Below, piece by piece: positions 17,882 through 26,706 of a stretch of DNA of 64,000 bases. A model generated the notes under the pieces. That model was not told where the DNA came from. It worked only from the letters and a program-made list of their open reading frames with translations, and searched no databases. Each line of letters starts with the position of its first letter. The stretch's first letter is position 1. Position numbers and translations under genes: made by a program. Source of the stretch: Polynucleobacter sp. HIN5 (GTDB taxonomy: Bacteria > Pseudomonadota > Gammaproteobacteria > Burkholderiales > Burkholderiaceae); NCBI RefSeq assembly GCF_030297555.1, contig NZ_AP028136.1, forward strand, positions 1,302,001-1,366,000. The letters are read 5' to 3'.

Positions 17882-19146
17882 GGGGTCTGATCCGTTTCTA
17901 CTTTTATATGCTGGAGATACGACTGTAAATTACCAACATCCCAAAGAATTGACTTGATTCGCTTGCGATTCCAGGTATAGACCAGTAGGACTTGACCTTG
18001 TTGATTCAAACTCATATAGGGATATGAAAACTCCTCCTTGGGATTGGTCGTTGAGGCGGTCTCATCCTCAAGCACCGCAATCGTCTTCCAGGGCGAGTAA
18101 TTGCTCTTTGCCGGCTGACTGCTATCCATTTGAGTCTGGCTGGGCCATGATGCCGCAAGGACCAAGCGATGACGTCCATGTTCCAAATCGTTAAAGACCA
18201 TCAAACGGGTTCGATCCGATAGCTCCACGCCGGTGATAGCTGCATTGGGATTGGGTAGACTTAAATCAGGCGCCAACTCCCAGCGCTCACCAGCGCTAGC
18301 GGTGTAGCTCACGGGTATTTGCTTAGCCCCCGTGCGGCGGGCTTGACGAAAATAAGCGCTCGCATGCTTGCCATCATCGATAAAGACAATGGGCTGTAAA
18401 GTACCGCGACCCGAGGTCATCCGTCGTTTGTCCAGCATCTGACCGGACGGATTAAGCCGCAATAACTCACCATATTTACCGATCCACTCGTGATAGACCG
18501 GGATTCCCATGGTGCCGTCCGCAAACAAAAACCCAGAACCCTTCACTAAAGTACTGAGGTTGACTAAGGGTGTGGTAATGAGTCGTTTGGGTCCAGTCCA
18601 AGTCAATCCATCATCATCAGAATGCATCACACTGATGGAGCTACCGGCCCAACCACCGATCGATACTGCCACCACATAAAGCTGCAGTTGGCCGTTGATA
18701 TTACGCATGGGCACAGGATTACCAAGTTTGGCAATGTATCGTCCGAGACTTGCTTGCGCGCCCTCTCGATCAAGGACCACGCTCGCTGGCCCCCATTGCT
18801 TGGTTATCGAATCCCACACCGCACTCAGAATCACCACATCGGCCGCACCCTCTCGGGAACCTGCAAACCAAAACGCGCGCCAGTTTCCATCCTTTAACGG
18901 AATGACGCTCGCCGCATGCACCGATGGTCTAGTCGTGTCAGGCAACCACTCCGTCAATCCATGCAATATAAGGGGGGTTGAGGCCGGCTTCGTTTTAAGT
19001 GTCGATGGGCTAGCAACACTAGTTACGTCTTTGCTAGTTTCTTCAACCGGCACCTGAAAATCCGCCCAGGCCGGATGCTCATCCAACTGAAAATACGCCA
19101 TTGCGGTTGCCACGATTAGGAATACAAATGCAAGTACCCGCATCAT
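17878..19146 (-). CDS. Sialidase-like (BNR-repeat) exported protein
   Basis: A predicted beta-propeller protein of the sialidase superfamily. An N-terminal hydrophobic segment (VLAFVFLIVATAMAYF) anchors or exports it. It shows the propeller-type phrases SVMHSDDDGLTWTGPKRL, GSGFLFADGTMGIPVYHEWIGKYGE and SYPYMSLNQQGQVLLVYTWNRKRIKSILWD. The start at 19146 overlaps the glycosyltransferase stop (ATGA). Similar proteins are annotated as exo-alpha-sialidase, but the true sugar specificity cannot be read here. In the operon with an ArnT-like transferase it probably trims or binds a surface glycan. Confidence 0.78.
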   Translation of the reverse strand: MMRVLAFVFLIVATAMAYFQLDEHPAWADFQVPVEETSKDVTSVASPSTLKTKPASTPLILHGLTEWLPDTTRPSVHAASVIPLKDGNWRAFWFAGSREGAADVVILSAVWDSITKQWGPASVVLDREGAQASLGRYIAKLGNPVPMRNINGQLQLYVVAVSIGGWAGSSISVMHSDDDGLTWTGPKRLITTPLVNLSTLVKGSGFLFADGTMGIPVYHEWIGKYGELLRLNPSGQMLDKRRMTSGRGTLQPIVFIDDGKHASAYFRQARRTGAKQIPVSYTASAGERWELAPDLSLPNPNAAITGVELSDRTRLMVFNDLEHGRHRLVLAASWPSQTQMDSSQPAKSNYSPWKTIAVLEDETASTTNPKEEFSYPYMSLNQQGQVLLVYTWNRKRIKSILWDVGNLQSYLQHIKVETDQTP

Positions 19147-20840
19147 CGGCATGCATCTTTCTCTGTGCCGGTATCCTTACCGATATTAAACGGGGCAAAT
19201 AAGATGTACTCTTTCACGAAGAGATTGTCGCTCACTTGACCCAATAGCATCGCCTTGATCTCATCGGATGAGTGTCGGGCACGCATCTCAAGGCGCTCAC
19301 CAATCACCTCGCAATCGGGGCAAGGGACAAACTTAGCATTCACCGGAGCCTGGACTGCAAAATAGGCATAGCGATTGGCTAGCTGGGTGAGGTTTTTAGC
19401 TTCACTTGCAGGATAGCCCTTGATTTCAGCACCTGGAATCAAAAAGCGGTACTCCTCATCCTTGGCCCGAAAGTCACAAGGGAACCATACCGTTTTACCT
19501 TGAAGTGCGGCAATGGTTTTCGTATCAAAGCGCCCTGCGGCTCCATCGAGTGGCATGATGCTACTACTTAAAGATAGAACGGTAAGAAAACAAGCTAGCA
19601 GCGTTGCTGTTTTGGTAAAACGAATCTGAAATAGCCCAAGCAAAACAATGGCAATTGCACCGAGAAGCAAGAACCAATGCCATATTGGATAGGACCAAAG
19701 ATGGATATTCCAAGAGAGCCATGCTAGAGCCACCAAGACAATACCCTGCAATAGCAAGCCAATCCAGAAGGTCCAGCGATTAAGTTGCTGCCAATGTATA
19801 GCCAATAAGATGGCAATCGCTGGCATGATCGGCAACAAATATCGACCAGAACGTTGACTTGGTAGAGAAAAGATAATGAAGAACACCGCGATCCAAATCC
19901 ACAGCAACTTTTCTTCAGTGCTGATTGGCTTGCGATCACGGATTGCCAGATAAAAAAGATTAAATACGGCGAATGCTAAAAATCCGGCATTTGCTACCCC
20001 AGTCACTAAGAGCATGCCCACGCTATCCCCACCCCAGGCAAAGTCTTTCAGGTAACTCGTATTCCTGGCAGCAAACTTACCTGCATTCTCACCAATCACG
20101 AATTCATTCCAGATCGCCAAGGGATCGGGATCGAATACAAACCACAGAGCAAATAAACCCAATGCAATCAGGCTGATCGAAATCACTTTGAGAAGGTCGC
20201 GCTGGATGCATTCTATCACCCGACGATCGCGCCATTGCCAATACCAGAGAGTTAATACCAGGCAGGCAGGAACAATATACGCCACCGACTTATAGAGTAG
20301 TGCGCAACCAAAGGCAAACCCTGTAATGAAAGGAAATACCAATTTAGACTCAGTGAGCCGCTTACCATTAATCAGTAGCAGAAAAAATGGGAGAGAAAGC
20401 CAAAAAATCTCTGGGGGTTCGGCTAGATAAGGACGCCCATAACGATAGGTATTAAAGAAGGCAAGCCAAATAACCCCTGCCAATACTCCAGCCGAGAGAT
20501 TTTTACTCATTGCGACTGCACTCAACACAATTAGGAGGGCAGTAAGTGCGGTGTACAACAAACTTGGCCAACGCAAATTGAAGAGCGACCATGCCTTGCC
20601 ATGATCGGTTGAGAGCATCCCCTGCCAGAACAACAATGGTGGCTTAGTATTTTTGATACCGACCATGTCTGACTGCAGCGGCAACCATGCATCGGATGCA
20701 TTGGTCATACGGACAATATGGGCGTAGGGGTACTCATCGCCATTCTTGGGCGCGAAACGACTATCGACCCCATAAAAATAGGTAACGCACGCCAAAACAA
20801 GTCCAAACAGAATCGAAGGAATGGAGATGGGCGCTTGCAT
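19143..20840 (-). CDS. Glycosyltransferase family 39 (ArnT-like) membrane protein
   Basis: An integral membrane transferase of the ArnT/PMT class, which uses polyprenyl-phosphate sugars at the outer face of the inner membrane. Seen: an early acidic motif KNGDEYPYAHIVRM followed by GIKNTKPPLLFWQGM, both typical of ArnT-like enzymes, then about eleven hydrophobic helices and a soluble C-terminal domain containing two Cys (VPCPDCEVIG). Length 565. First gene of the three-gene group; a CTAGGG-type palindrome lies 64 bases upstream of its start. The acceptor (lipid A or other glycan) is unknown. Confidence 0.82.
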   Translation of the reverse strand: MQAPISIPSILFGLVLACVTYFYGVDSRFAPKNGDEYPYAHIVRMTNASDAWLPLQSDMVGIKNTKPPLLFWQGMLSTDHGKAWSLFNLRWPSLLYTALTALLIVLSAVAMSKNLSAGVLAGVIWLAFFNTYRYGRPYLAEPPEIFWLSLPFFLLLINGKRLTESKLVFPFITGFAFGCALLYKSVAYIVPACLVLTLWYWQWRDRRVIECIQRDLLKVISISLIALGLFALWFVFDPDPLAIWNEFVIGENAGKFAARNTSYLKDFAWGGDSVGMLLVTGVANAGFLAFAVFNLFYLAIRDRKPISTEEKLLWIWIAVFFIIFSLPSQRSGRYLLPIMPAIAILLAIHWQQLNRWTFWIGLLLQGIVLVALAWLSWNIHLWSYPIWHWFLLLGAIAIVLLGLFQIRFTKTATLLACFLTVLSLSSSIMPLDGAAGRFDTKTIAALQGKTVWFPCDFRAKDEEYRFLIPGAEIKGYPASEAKNLTQLANRYAYFAVQAPVNAKFVPCPDCEVIGERLEMRARHSSDEIKAMLLGQVSDNLFVKEYILFAPFNIGKDTGTEKDACR

Positions 20841-21060
20841 AGCCGATAGTTTATTAGCCTACCATTTAGGACTCTTGAATTCCTGAATATATTTGCATTA
20901 AAACTAGGGAAAACCTTAATCCCAGGACATCCTCTGGGTTATATCATTATGACTAATAGGTATTAAATAGATGAGACATTCCCCAAAAAATTGCCTATCC
21001 ATCATTTAATATCACAAAAGCTTTTTGTTGTTCGCATGAAAACCAATGGAGATTATCAAA
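20841..21060. other. Divergent intergenic region between the glycosyltransferase and the sulfide dehydrogenase pair
   Basis: A 220-base AT-rich gap without a gene. It contains the element CTAGGGAAAACCTTA (20904-20918) and, directly after it, an inverted repeat CCCAG-N8-CTGGG (20921-20938). Promoters for both flanking transcription units must lie here. No TGT-N12-ACA site is seen. Confidence 0.6.
20904..20918. promoter_or_regulatory. Recurring element CTAGGGAAAACCTTA
   Basis: Nearly identical to the element before bchO (56432-56446), differing in one base, and related to those before bchF/aerR, bchC/crtF and bchH. It lies between the ArnT-like gene and the cytochrome c gene. It suggests that one of these units shares a regulator with the photosynthesis genes. 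Regulator unknown. Confidence 0.5.
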
Positions 21061-21399
21061 ATGCACTTTCCATCTGCACATAAGCTCAAAGTCATGGGGC
21101 TTAGCATCGGCACCTTAGGTCTACTATCTCTTAGTAGCTTGGCGGTTAGCCAAACCAGTCCAGCCAATATCAATCAACTTTCCTTGGCGGCTACCTGCGC
21201 CAATTGCCATGGCACGAATGGGGTTGGCGTTCCAAATGCAGGGATGCCACAAATTAATCATTTAACGCCCGATGCGATGTTGACTCAACTCAAAGCCTTT
21301 AAGAGCGGTGCTCGTTCGGGAACGATCATGCACCAATTAACTAAAGGCTATACCGATGAGCAACTCCAAACCATTGCCAATGTGCTTGGCAAAAAATAA
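21061..21399 (+). CDS. fccA: Monohaem cytochrome c, putative sulfide dehydrogenase cytochrome subunit
   Basis: A small exported c-type cytochrome. Signal sequence (about residues 8-31, ending LAVSQ), one haem-binding motif CANCH, and a distal Met probably in IMHQLTKGY or GMPQINHL. The start at 21061 is favoured because GGAG lies nine bases upstream; an ATG at 21046 has no such site. The next gene, 14 bases on, encodes the flavoprotein of a flavocytochrome c, so this should be its electron-accepting partner in the periplasm. It has one haem, like the Chlorobium and SoxE-type subunits rather than the dihaem Allochromatium form. Confidence 0.8.
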   Translation: MHFPSAHKLKVMGLSIGTLGLLSLSSLAVSQTSPANINQLSLAATCANCHGTNGVGVPNAGMPQINHLTPDAMLTQLKAFKSGARSGTIMHQLTKGYTDEQLQTIANVLGKK

Positions 21400-21413
21400 T
21401 TGAGGATAAAAAA

Positions 21414-22691
21414 ATGGATCGTCGTCACTTTCTAGGTGTTAGTTCAGCTGCTTCTCTCGGTGTGTTAGCTGGTTGCGCAAGCAGTCCTCCTGTCAATATC
21501 AGCAAAGCCAATGTGGTGGTCGTTGGCGGTGGTTATGGTGGAGCAACAGCCGCTAAGTATGTGCGGATGTTCTCAAACAATACTGCTCAAGTTACCTTAA
21601 TTGAACCCAATCCTGAGTTCATTTCTTGCCCATTGTCGAACCTAGTCGTTGGTGGCCACACCACCATTGCCAATATCTCGACCCCCTATGACAACTTAAC
21701 AAAGCGTCACGGCATTAAGATTGTGAAGGATATGGTGGCCTCCATTGATCCGAAGCAAAAGACTATTCGTCTTGCCTCTGGCGGCTCAATGAAGTATGAC
21801 AAGCTCATCCTATCACCTGGTATTGGTCTCATGATGGATACCATCAAAGGCTTGGATAAGGCTAACCAAGAAGGGGTTACGGTCCAAGCATGGAAAGCGG
21901 GCGCTGAAACCGTCTTGCTTCGCAAACAACTGGAGTCCATGAAAGATGGTGGCGTTTATGCCATCTCCATTCCGATGGCACCGTATCGCTGCCCTCCCGG
22001 ACCTTATGAGCGGGCCTGCCAAGTCGCCAGTTACTTTAAGCAATTTAAGCCAAAATCCAAGGTATTAATCTTGGATGCCAACGATGACGTGACCTCCAAA
22101 GGTGGCCTATTTAAGAAAGCCTGGGCGTCGATGTACCCCGGCATGATTGAATACCGTCCCAAGCACAACGTGATTGCAATTGATTCCAAGACTAAAACAC
22201 TGAAATTTGATGTTCAGGATGATGTCAAGGCTGACGTTCTAAACGTACTTCCTCTCATGCGCGCTGGTGACATTGCCATAAAGACTGGCATAGCCAACTC
22301 GAATGCCCGGTGGGTGAATGTCAATTACATCAATTTTGAATCCACTGCCGCCAAAGACATTCATGTTCTTGGTGACTCGATTCAGGTTGCGCCACTCATG
22401 CCTAAATCAGGCCATATGGCGAACTCGCATGCAAAGGTTGCGGCAGCGGCTGTGGTTGCTGAGCTCGGTGGCTTTGAAATTAATCAAGCGCCTGTGCTCA
22501 CCAATACCTGTTATAGCTTCGTTAATGCCGATGAGGTGGTTCACGTTGCTAGCGTCCATCAGTACGATGCCAAAGATAAGACCTTCAAGACCGTTCCCGG
22601 CTCCGGCGGTCTATCACCAGCCCCGACTAAGCTCGAGGGAGTCTATGCCTGGGGTTGGGCTCGCAACATTTGGGCAGACAGCCTGGGTTAA
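21414..22691 (+). CDS. fccB: Flavocytochrome c sulfide dehydrogenase, flavoprotein subunit
   Basis: Oxidises sulfide with FAD and passes electrons to the cytochrome encoded just upstream. It starts with a Tat-type signal (MDRRHFLGVSSAASLGVLAGC), then the FAD dinucleotide fold VVVVGGGYGGATAAKYVR. The two redox-active Cys regions are visible: EFISCPLSNLVVGG and YRCPPGPYERACQ. The C-terminal FCSD-type domain (VLTNTCYSFVNADEVVHVASVHQYD, ending VYAWGWARNIWADSLG) is present. Length 425 is normal. It sits directly next to the photosynthesis cluster. SoxF is an alternative name for the same family. Confidence 0.88.
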   Translation: MDRRHFLGVSSAASLGVLAGCASSPPVNISKANVVVVGGGYGGATAAKYVRMFSNNTAQVTLIEPNPEFISCPLSNLVVGGHTTIANISTPYDNLTKRHGIKIVKDMVASIDPKQKTIRLASGGSMKYDKLILSPGIGLMMDTIKGLDKANQEGVTVQAWKAGAETVLLRKQLESMKDGGVYAISIPMAPYRCPPGPYERACQVASYFKQFKPKSKVLILDANDDVTSKGGLFKKAWASMYPGMIEYRPKHNVIAIDSKTKTLKFDVQDDVKADVLNVLPLMRAGDIAIKTGIANSNARWVNVNYINFESTAAKDIHVLGDSIQVAPLMPKSGHMANSHAKVAAAAVVAELGGFEINQAPVLTNTCYSFVNADEVVHVASVHQYDAKDKTFKTVPGSGGLSPAPTKLEGVYAWGWARNIWADSLG

Positions 22692-22710
22692 TCAACCACC
22701 TGCCTTTGGA

Positions 22711-22741
22711 AAAGCCAAGCAATTCTGCTTGGCTTTTTTAT
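22711..22741 (+). terminator. Rho-independent terminator after the sulfide dehydrogenase genes
   Basis: The arms AAGCCAAGC and GCTTGGCTT, with loop AATTCT, are followed by a T run. It separates the sulfide dehydrogenase operon from the convergent end of the photosynthesis operon at tspO. The opposite strand also has a short T tract, so it may act in both directions. Confidence 0.9.
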
Positions 22742-23238
22742 TAGCCCCGACCGAATGGGCCATTTAATTGAATCGTGGTCCAGTTAAGAAGCATAGCCAC
22801 CGACACCCAGGCGAGGTATGGCAGCATCAAGAGGCTTGAGATGGGTGAGTATGAGCGGGTAGCGAGCACAATCGCTAATACCGAGAGCCATAGCCCAACC
22901 GCTTCAATCAAAGCCCAATCTGGTCGCTGCATCCGAAAATAAAGCACGCTCCAGATGAAATTGAATAGGCCATTCACGATGAAGAGAATGACCAACATGC
23001 GAATAGTTTCTTGATTGGGCGCGCGATGATACGCCATCACGAATGCAGCACCTGCAAGAATAAAAATGGTGGACCACATGGGACCAAATACCCAATCGGG
23101 CGGTTTCCAGGCCGGCTGCTGGAGGCTTTTGTACCACTCACCAATATCGGTTGCCCATGCTCCAGCTAATGCAAGTACTAAACCCCAAACAACAGCAAAA
23201 ATGATTGGCTTATAGTGCGCAAACCATTCTGCACTCAT
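22741..23238 (-). CDS. tspO: TspO/MBR family tryptophan-rich sensory protein
   Basis: An outer- or cell-membrane protein with five helices, related to mitochondrial translocator protein and known in Rhodobacter to bind porphyrins and modulate photosynthesis gene expression. Family marks: the Trp/Pro-rich PAWKPPDWVFGPMWSTIFILAGAAFVMAYHRA, FIVNGLFNFIWSVLYFRMQRPDWALIE and a final VAMLLNWTTIQLN. Length 165. Its ATG overlaps the bchP stop by four bases, so it is the last gene of the long bchF-to-tspO operon. TspO genes occur in many proteobacterial photosynthesis clusters. Confidence 0.93.
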   Translation of the reverse strand: MSAEWFAHYKPIIFAVVWGLVLALAGAWATDIGEWYKSLQQPAWKPPDWVFGPMWSTIFILAGAAFVMAYHRAPNQETIRMLVILFIVNGLFNFIWSVLYFRMQRPDWALIEAVGLWLSVLAIVLATRSYSPISSLLMLPYLAWVSVAMLLNWTTIQLNGPFGRG

Positions 23239-24440
23239 ACCTTCGCCATACCCAAAAGGTGGGCCATGTCTTTAAAGAAGATTTTGATGTGGGCCATGGG
23301 GTCTTTGCGAACTAATTTCTTATACATATACGACTCAAAGGTTAAACGTTGAACGTCTTTATCTTCGCACATTTTGACAAAACGCTCACGCCGCTTATCG
23401 TTGCCGTACCAAAAGCGTTGCATGATCCCCAGAACCAGAAATACTGTACCGTGCTCTTTCATGAAGCGCTTGCGTGCTTGGGCTAAGGCTTTGACATTCC
23501 CGGTCACCAATAACTCATGCACCGACTCAGCCGCTAATCGACCGCCCACCATGGCGTAATAAATCCCCTCTCCAGATGCGGGAGCAACAACTCCGGCGGC
23601 ATCGCCAGCCAAAATCACATCCCGATTGTTATCCCATTTTTTAAGAGGCTTCATGGGCAACGGTGCACCTTCATGACGGAGTAACTCAGTATTTTCTAAA
23701 TTAGTCAATTTCTTGAGTTGGCCAACGGCACTGCGTAATGAAAACCCTTTGTCCGCACTGCCAGTGCCAATGCTCATGGTATTGCCATGAGGAAAGATCC
23801 AGCCATAGAAGTCGGGGGATAGCGTTCCTTGATAAAACACATCGCACCGTGATCCGTCATAACCCTGAGGCGGTGCCTCAGGTACTCGAACAATCTCGTG
23901 ATAAGCAAATACGTAATCGACGTCTTTAGCCCCTGGGATTGCTTGGCGACCTACACCCGATTTCGCGCCGTCAGCGCCAATAATGGTCTTGGCACGAACC
24001 GCCCCAGTCTTCTCTGGCTCCGATCGATTGGCTGAGTGAATTCGATAGTGAACAATGGCAGTACCATCGGTATCGCGTGTGATCTTCTCAAAAATACCAG
24101 TACGACGTGTGGCGCCATCATTGGCCGCACGAACGCGTAACCATTCATCAAATTGATCACGATCGACCATTCCCACAAAGCCGCCATCAATCGGGATATC
24201 TACTTGGTTATTTTTTGGTGAGATCATACGGGCTGAACGGGCTTTAGCCACCAATAACTCATCAGGAATCCCAAAGTCTTTAATCAGACGCGGAGGAATT
24301 GCGCCACCACAGGGTTTGATTCGCCCTGCACGATCAAGCAATAAGACGGTGTGTCCCATTTTGGCAAGATCGCCTGCGGCAGTGGCCCCTGCGGGCCCAC
24401 CACCAACGACCACTGCATCAAAGGTTTCTAGGGTACTCAT
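23235..24440 (-). CDS. bchP: Geranylgeranyl reductase BchP
   Basis: Reduces the geranylgeranyl tail of bacteriochlorophyll to phytyl. FAD-dependent reductase with FDAVVVGGGPAGATAAGDLAK at residues 7-27, the BchP/ChlP signature KPCGGAIPPRLI, and GDAAGVVAPASGEGIYYAM for flavin binding. Length 401. I use the ATG at 24440 because it overlaps the stop of the pucC-like gene (ATGA) and gives the normal N-terminus MSTLETFDAVV; an upstream ATG adds ten unrelated residues. Confidence 0.96.
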   Translation of the reverse strand: MSTLETFDAVVVGGGPAGATAAGDLAKMGHTVLLLDRAGRIKPCGGAIPPRLIKDFGIPDELLVAKARSARMISPKNNQVDIPIDGGFVGMVDRDQFDEWLRVRAANDGATRRTGIFEKITRDTDGTAIVHYRIHSANRSEPEKTGAVRAKTIIGADGAKSGVGRQAIPGAKDVDYVFAYHEIVRVPEAPPQGYDGSRCDVFYQGTLSPDFYGWIFPHGNTMSIGTGSADKGFSLRSAVGQLKKLTNLENTELLRHEGAPLPMKPLKKWDNNRDVILAGDAAGVVAPASGEGIYYAMVGGRLAAESVHELLVTGNVKALAQARKRFMKEHGTVFLVLGIMQRFWYGNDKRRERFVKMCEDKDVQRLTFESYMYKKLVRKDPMAHIKIFFKDMAHLLGMAKV

Positions 24441-25795
24441 GATGATCCTCCACGGGAAATAAGCTGACAAGGGATTGATGATTCAAGCGACTGGGATTTG
24501 GAAATACGTTCAATGGGTCGGATATAAAACGACAGGATGGCAGCAGCCATAAATAAAATAGCTTCAATGAAGAACACACTTGCATAGGCTGTCACTGGGT
24601 CACCCAATAAATAGCGCGCAAGATCGCTTGCTCCGGTCCCTAAAATACCACCGAGACCAAAGGCAATCGCTTGCGCTGCGCCCCAAACGCCCATGCGAAC
24701 ACCCTCGCGACGCTCCCTGCCCATGCCGGCAAACTGCATCATGGAGCCAATCGCTGCGATTGAAAACGCGCCGTTGGATAAACCCAATATAAATACCGTG
24801 CTAAAAAATGGCCAACCGGGGCCCACTAATCCAGACATCACCAAACTCAACATGGCGAGCGATGAGGCAATACAACCGCCCACCGTCCACATCCGCAGGG
24901 ACGATAAATTGGGATTCTTACTTCTACTCGTAACAAATCCACACAAAAGCATTCCACAAAGTACGCCCGCGTGTTGAAGGCCCGATAGGCTCGTCGTTTC
25001 TCCAGGCATTAAACCAAATGCGGTACCTGCAAATGGCTCCAAGATCAGATCTTGCGAGCTATATGCCAACATTGAGATAAAGACAAATACGGTAAAGCGC
25101 CGTACCCGGGACTCTTGCCATACTTCCGCTAAGGCCTCTTTAAAGCGCAGTTTAGGTTCATTGGCGTTTTGTGCTGCTTGCGCCAACGATTTAGGCTCAA
25201 GCCCATGCAGGGCAATGAAGCTGACGACTAAGGCTAAGCACGACACCCCAAGCGAAACCATAATGAGGCGTTCAAAGGAAAATGGGTCGAGTAGTTTTCC
25301 GCTAATCCCCGCTGTCATGGCAAAGCCAAAGATCATCATGAGCCAAACACAGCTTGCGGCGGCGGCTTTGCGCTTTTCGTCCACGCGTTTTGCTAGGAGT
25401 ACCAGTAAAGCCGTACCACTTGCGCTTACTCCTAAACCAATCATCATGAAGGCAATGAAAGCAAGGCTAATACCCCAACTGACATCACGACTCATTAGAG
25501 CTACTGCACTTGCCGCTAACACTCCACCGCTCGCCAGTACTAACATCCCACCCTGAATCCAGGGCGTTGAACGGCCACTGCGATCCGATCCAAAACCCAT
25601 GCGGGGTCGAATAAATTGCACTAGATAATGCATTGCTACTAGTAATCCAGGCAGTAAGGCAGGAAGCGCGAGCTCAATCACCATCACTCGGTTCAAAACC
25701 GATGTGGTCAGAACCACGACTGCGCCTAAGGAGGCTTGTACAAGCCCTAAACGAGCAATCCCAAACCAATTGAGGGTGGTCGAATGTTGAGTCAT
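24437..25795 (-). CDS. PucC-family MFS transporter (orf428/bch2-like)
   Basis: A twelve-helix major facilitator of the BCH2/PucC family. Such proteins help insert bacteriochlorophyll into light-harvesting complexes. Seen: LNWFGIARLGLVQASLGAVVVLTTSVLNRVMVIELALPALLPG and FIRPRMGFGSDRSGRSTPWIQGG, the motif-A equivalent of the family. Length 452. It is the paralogue of lhaA at 30503-31945 and sits between bchG and bchP, the position of orf428 in Rhodobacter clusters. Overlaps of four bases with both neighbours show coupling. Confidence 0.9.
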   Translation of the reverse strand: MTQHSTTLNWFGIARLGLVQASLGAVVVLTTSVLNRVMVIELALPALLPGLLVAMHYLVQFIRPRMGFGSDRSGRSTPWIQGGMLVLASGGVLAASAVALMSRDVSWGISLAFIAFMMIGLGVSASGTALLVLLAKRVDEKRKAAAASCVWLMMIFGFAMTAGISGKLLDPFSFERLIMVSLGVSCLALVVSFIALHGLEPKSLAQAAQNANEPKLRFKEALAEVWQESRVRRFTVFVFISMLAYSSQDLILEPFAGTAFGLMPGETTSLSGLQHAGVLCGMLLCGFVTSRSKNPNLSSLRMWTVGGCIASSLAMLSLVMSGLVGPGWPFFSTVFILGLSNGAFSIAAIGSMMQFAGMGRERREGVRMGVWGAAQAIAFGLGGILGTGASDLARYLLGDPVTAYASVFFIEAILFMAAAILSFYIRPIERISKSQSLESSIPCQLISRGGSS

Positions 25796-26706
25796 ACTGA
25801 TCGACCCACCGCAAAGGCACTAATCATCATGCCACTCACAAATAATGGGACCCCAAAGCCGCTGAGGAATAAGGCCCTCTTGACCGGGTCTTCTAGGAAA
25901 TACTTCATCATGAGCAATTGCGCAATGATTAAGACTAAGATAGCCAATGCATGAAATGAGCTGCCATGCCAGTATAAGAATCCAACCACCAAATATTGCG
26001 GGACGATCATCATCAAGCAGGCATTCCATGCTGCTCCGTTAATACCCAATTGCACGGGCAATGAACGCACGCCCATTTGGCGATCGCCCTCAATCGACTT
26101 AAAGTCGTTCAAGGTCATAATGCCGTGCGCGCCAATGCTATAAAGCAGTGCTAAGGTTATCGATGCAGTTGATGGAAATACATCCCCCAACATCACTGCA
26201 GAACCAGTAAACCATGCAAGGCCTTCGTACGATAATCCGCAAGCTGCATTCCCCCACCAGCCATTTTGTTTGAGGCGCAACGGTGGTGCACTATATGCCC
26301 AAGCTAAGAGCAGGCCAATCAAGGTAGCAACAAATGCCCAGGGGCTAATCCACCATCCCACGAGCAGCGATAAACTGGTCCAAAGAATGGCAATGTATAG
26401 GCCCCAGCGTCCCGGCATGCGTCCTGACGGAATCGGACGATTGGGCTCATTAATCGCATCAACATGTCGATCAAACCAATCATTAATTGCCTGGCTAGTG
26501 GCGCATACCATCGGGCCGGCTAACAGAACACCGGCGAGTAAGATCTGCCAACGCTCTGTCATTGCCACACCGGTTGCAATGACTCCACAGGCAAATGCCC
26601 ACATGGGTGGAAACCACGTAATGGGCTTGAGCAACTCCAAGATTGCCAATGGAGTTGGCCAGGACCGTTGAGAAGATTGGTTTAAGACCGAAGTCCCCAT
26701 TTCCAT
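25792..26706 (-). CDS. bchG: Bacteriochlorophyll synthase BchG
   Basis: Attaches geranylgeranyl diphosphate to bacteriochlorophyllide a in the membrane. UbiA-type prenyltransferase with the Asp-rich motif NDWFDRHVDAINEPNRPIPSG at about residues 85-105 and a second motif NDFKSIEGDRQMG. Begins LELLKPITWFPPMWAFACG as in other BchG. About 304 residues from the ATG at 26706; an ATG six bases on is possible. The open frame extends further upstream into puhE but that stretch is unlike BchG. It overlaps the puhE end by about 25 bases. Confidence 0.95.
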   Translation of the reverse strand: MEMGTSVLNQSSQRSWPTPLAILELLKPITWFPPMWAFACGVIATGVAMTERWQILLAGVLLAGPMVCATSQAINDWFDRHVDAINEPNRPIPSGRMPGRWGLYIAILWTSLSLLVGWWISPWAFVATLIGLLLAWAYSAPPLRLKQNGWWGNAACGLSYEGLAWFTGSAVMLGDVFPSTASITLALLYSIGAHGIMTLNDFKSIEGDRQMGVRSLPVQLGINGAAWNACLMMIVPQYLVVGFLYWHGSSFHALAILVLIIAQLLMMKYFLEDPVKRALFLSGFGVPLFVSGMMISAFAVGRSV

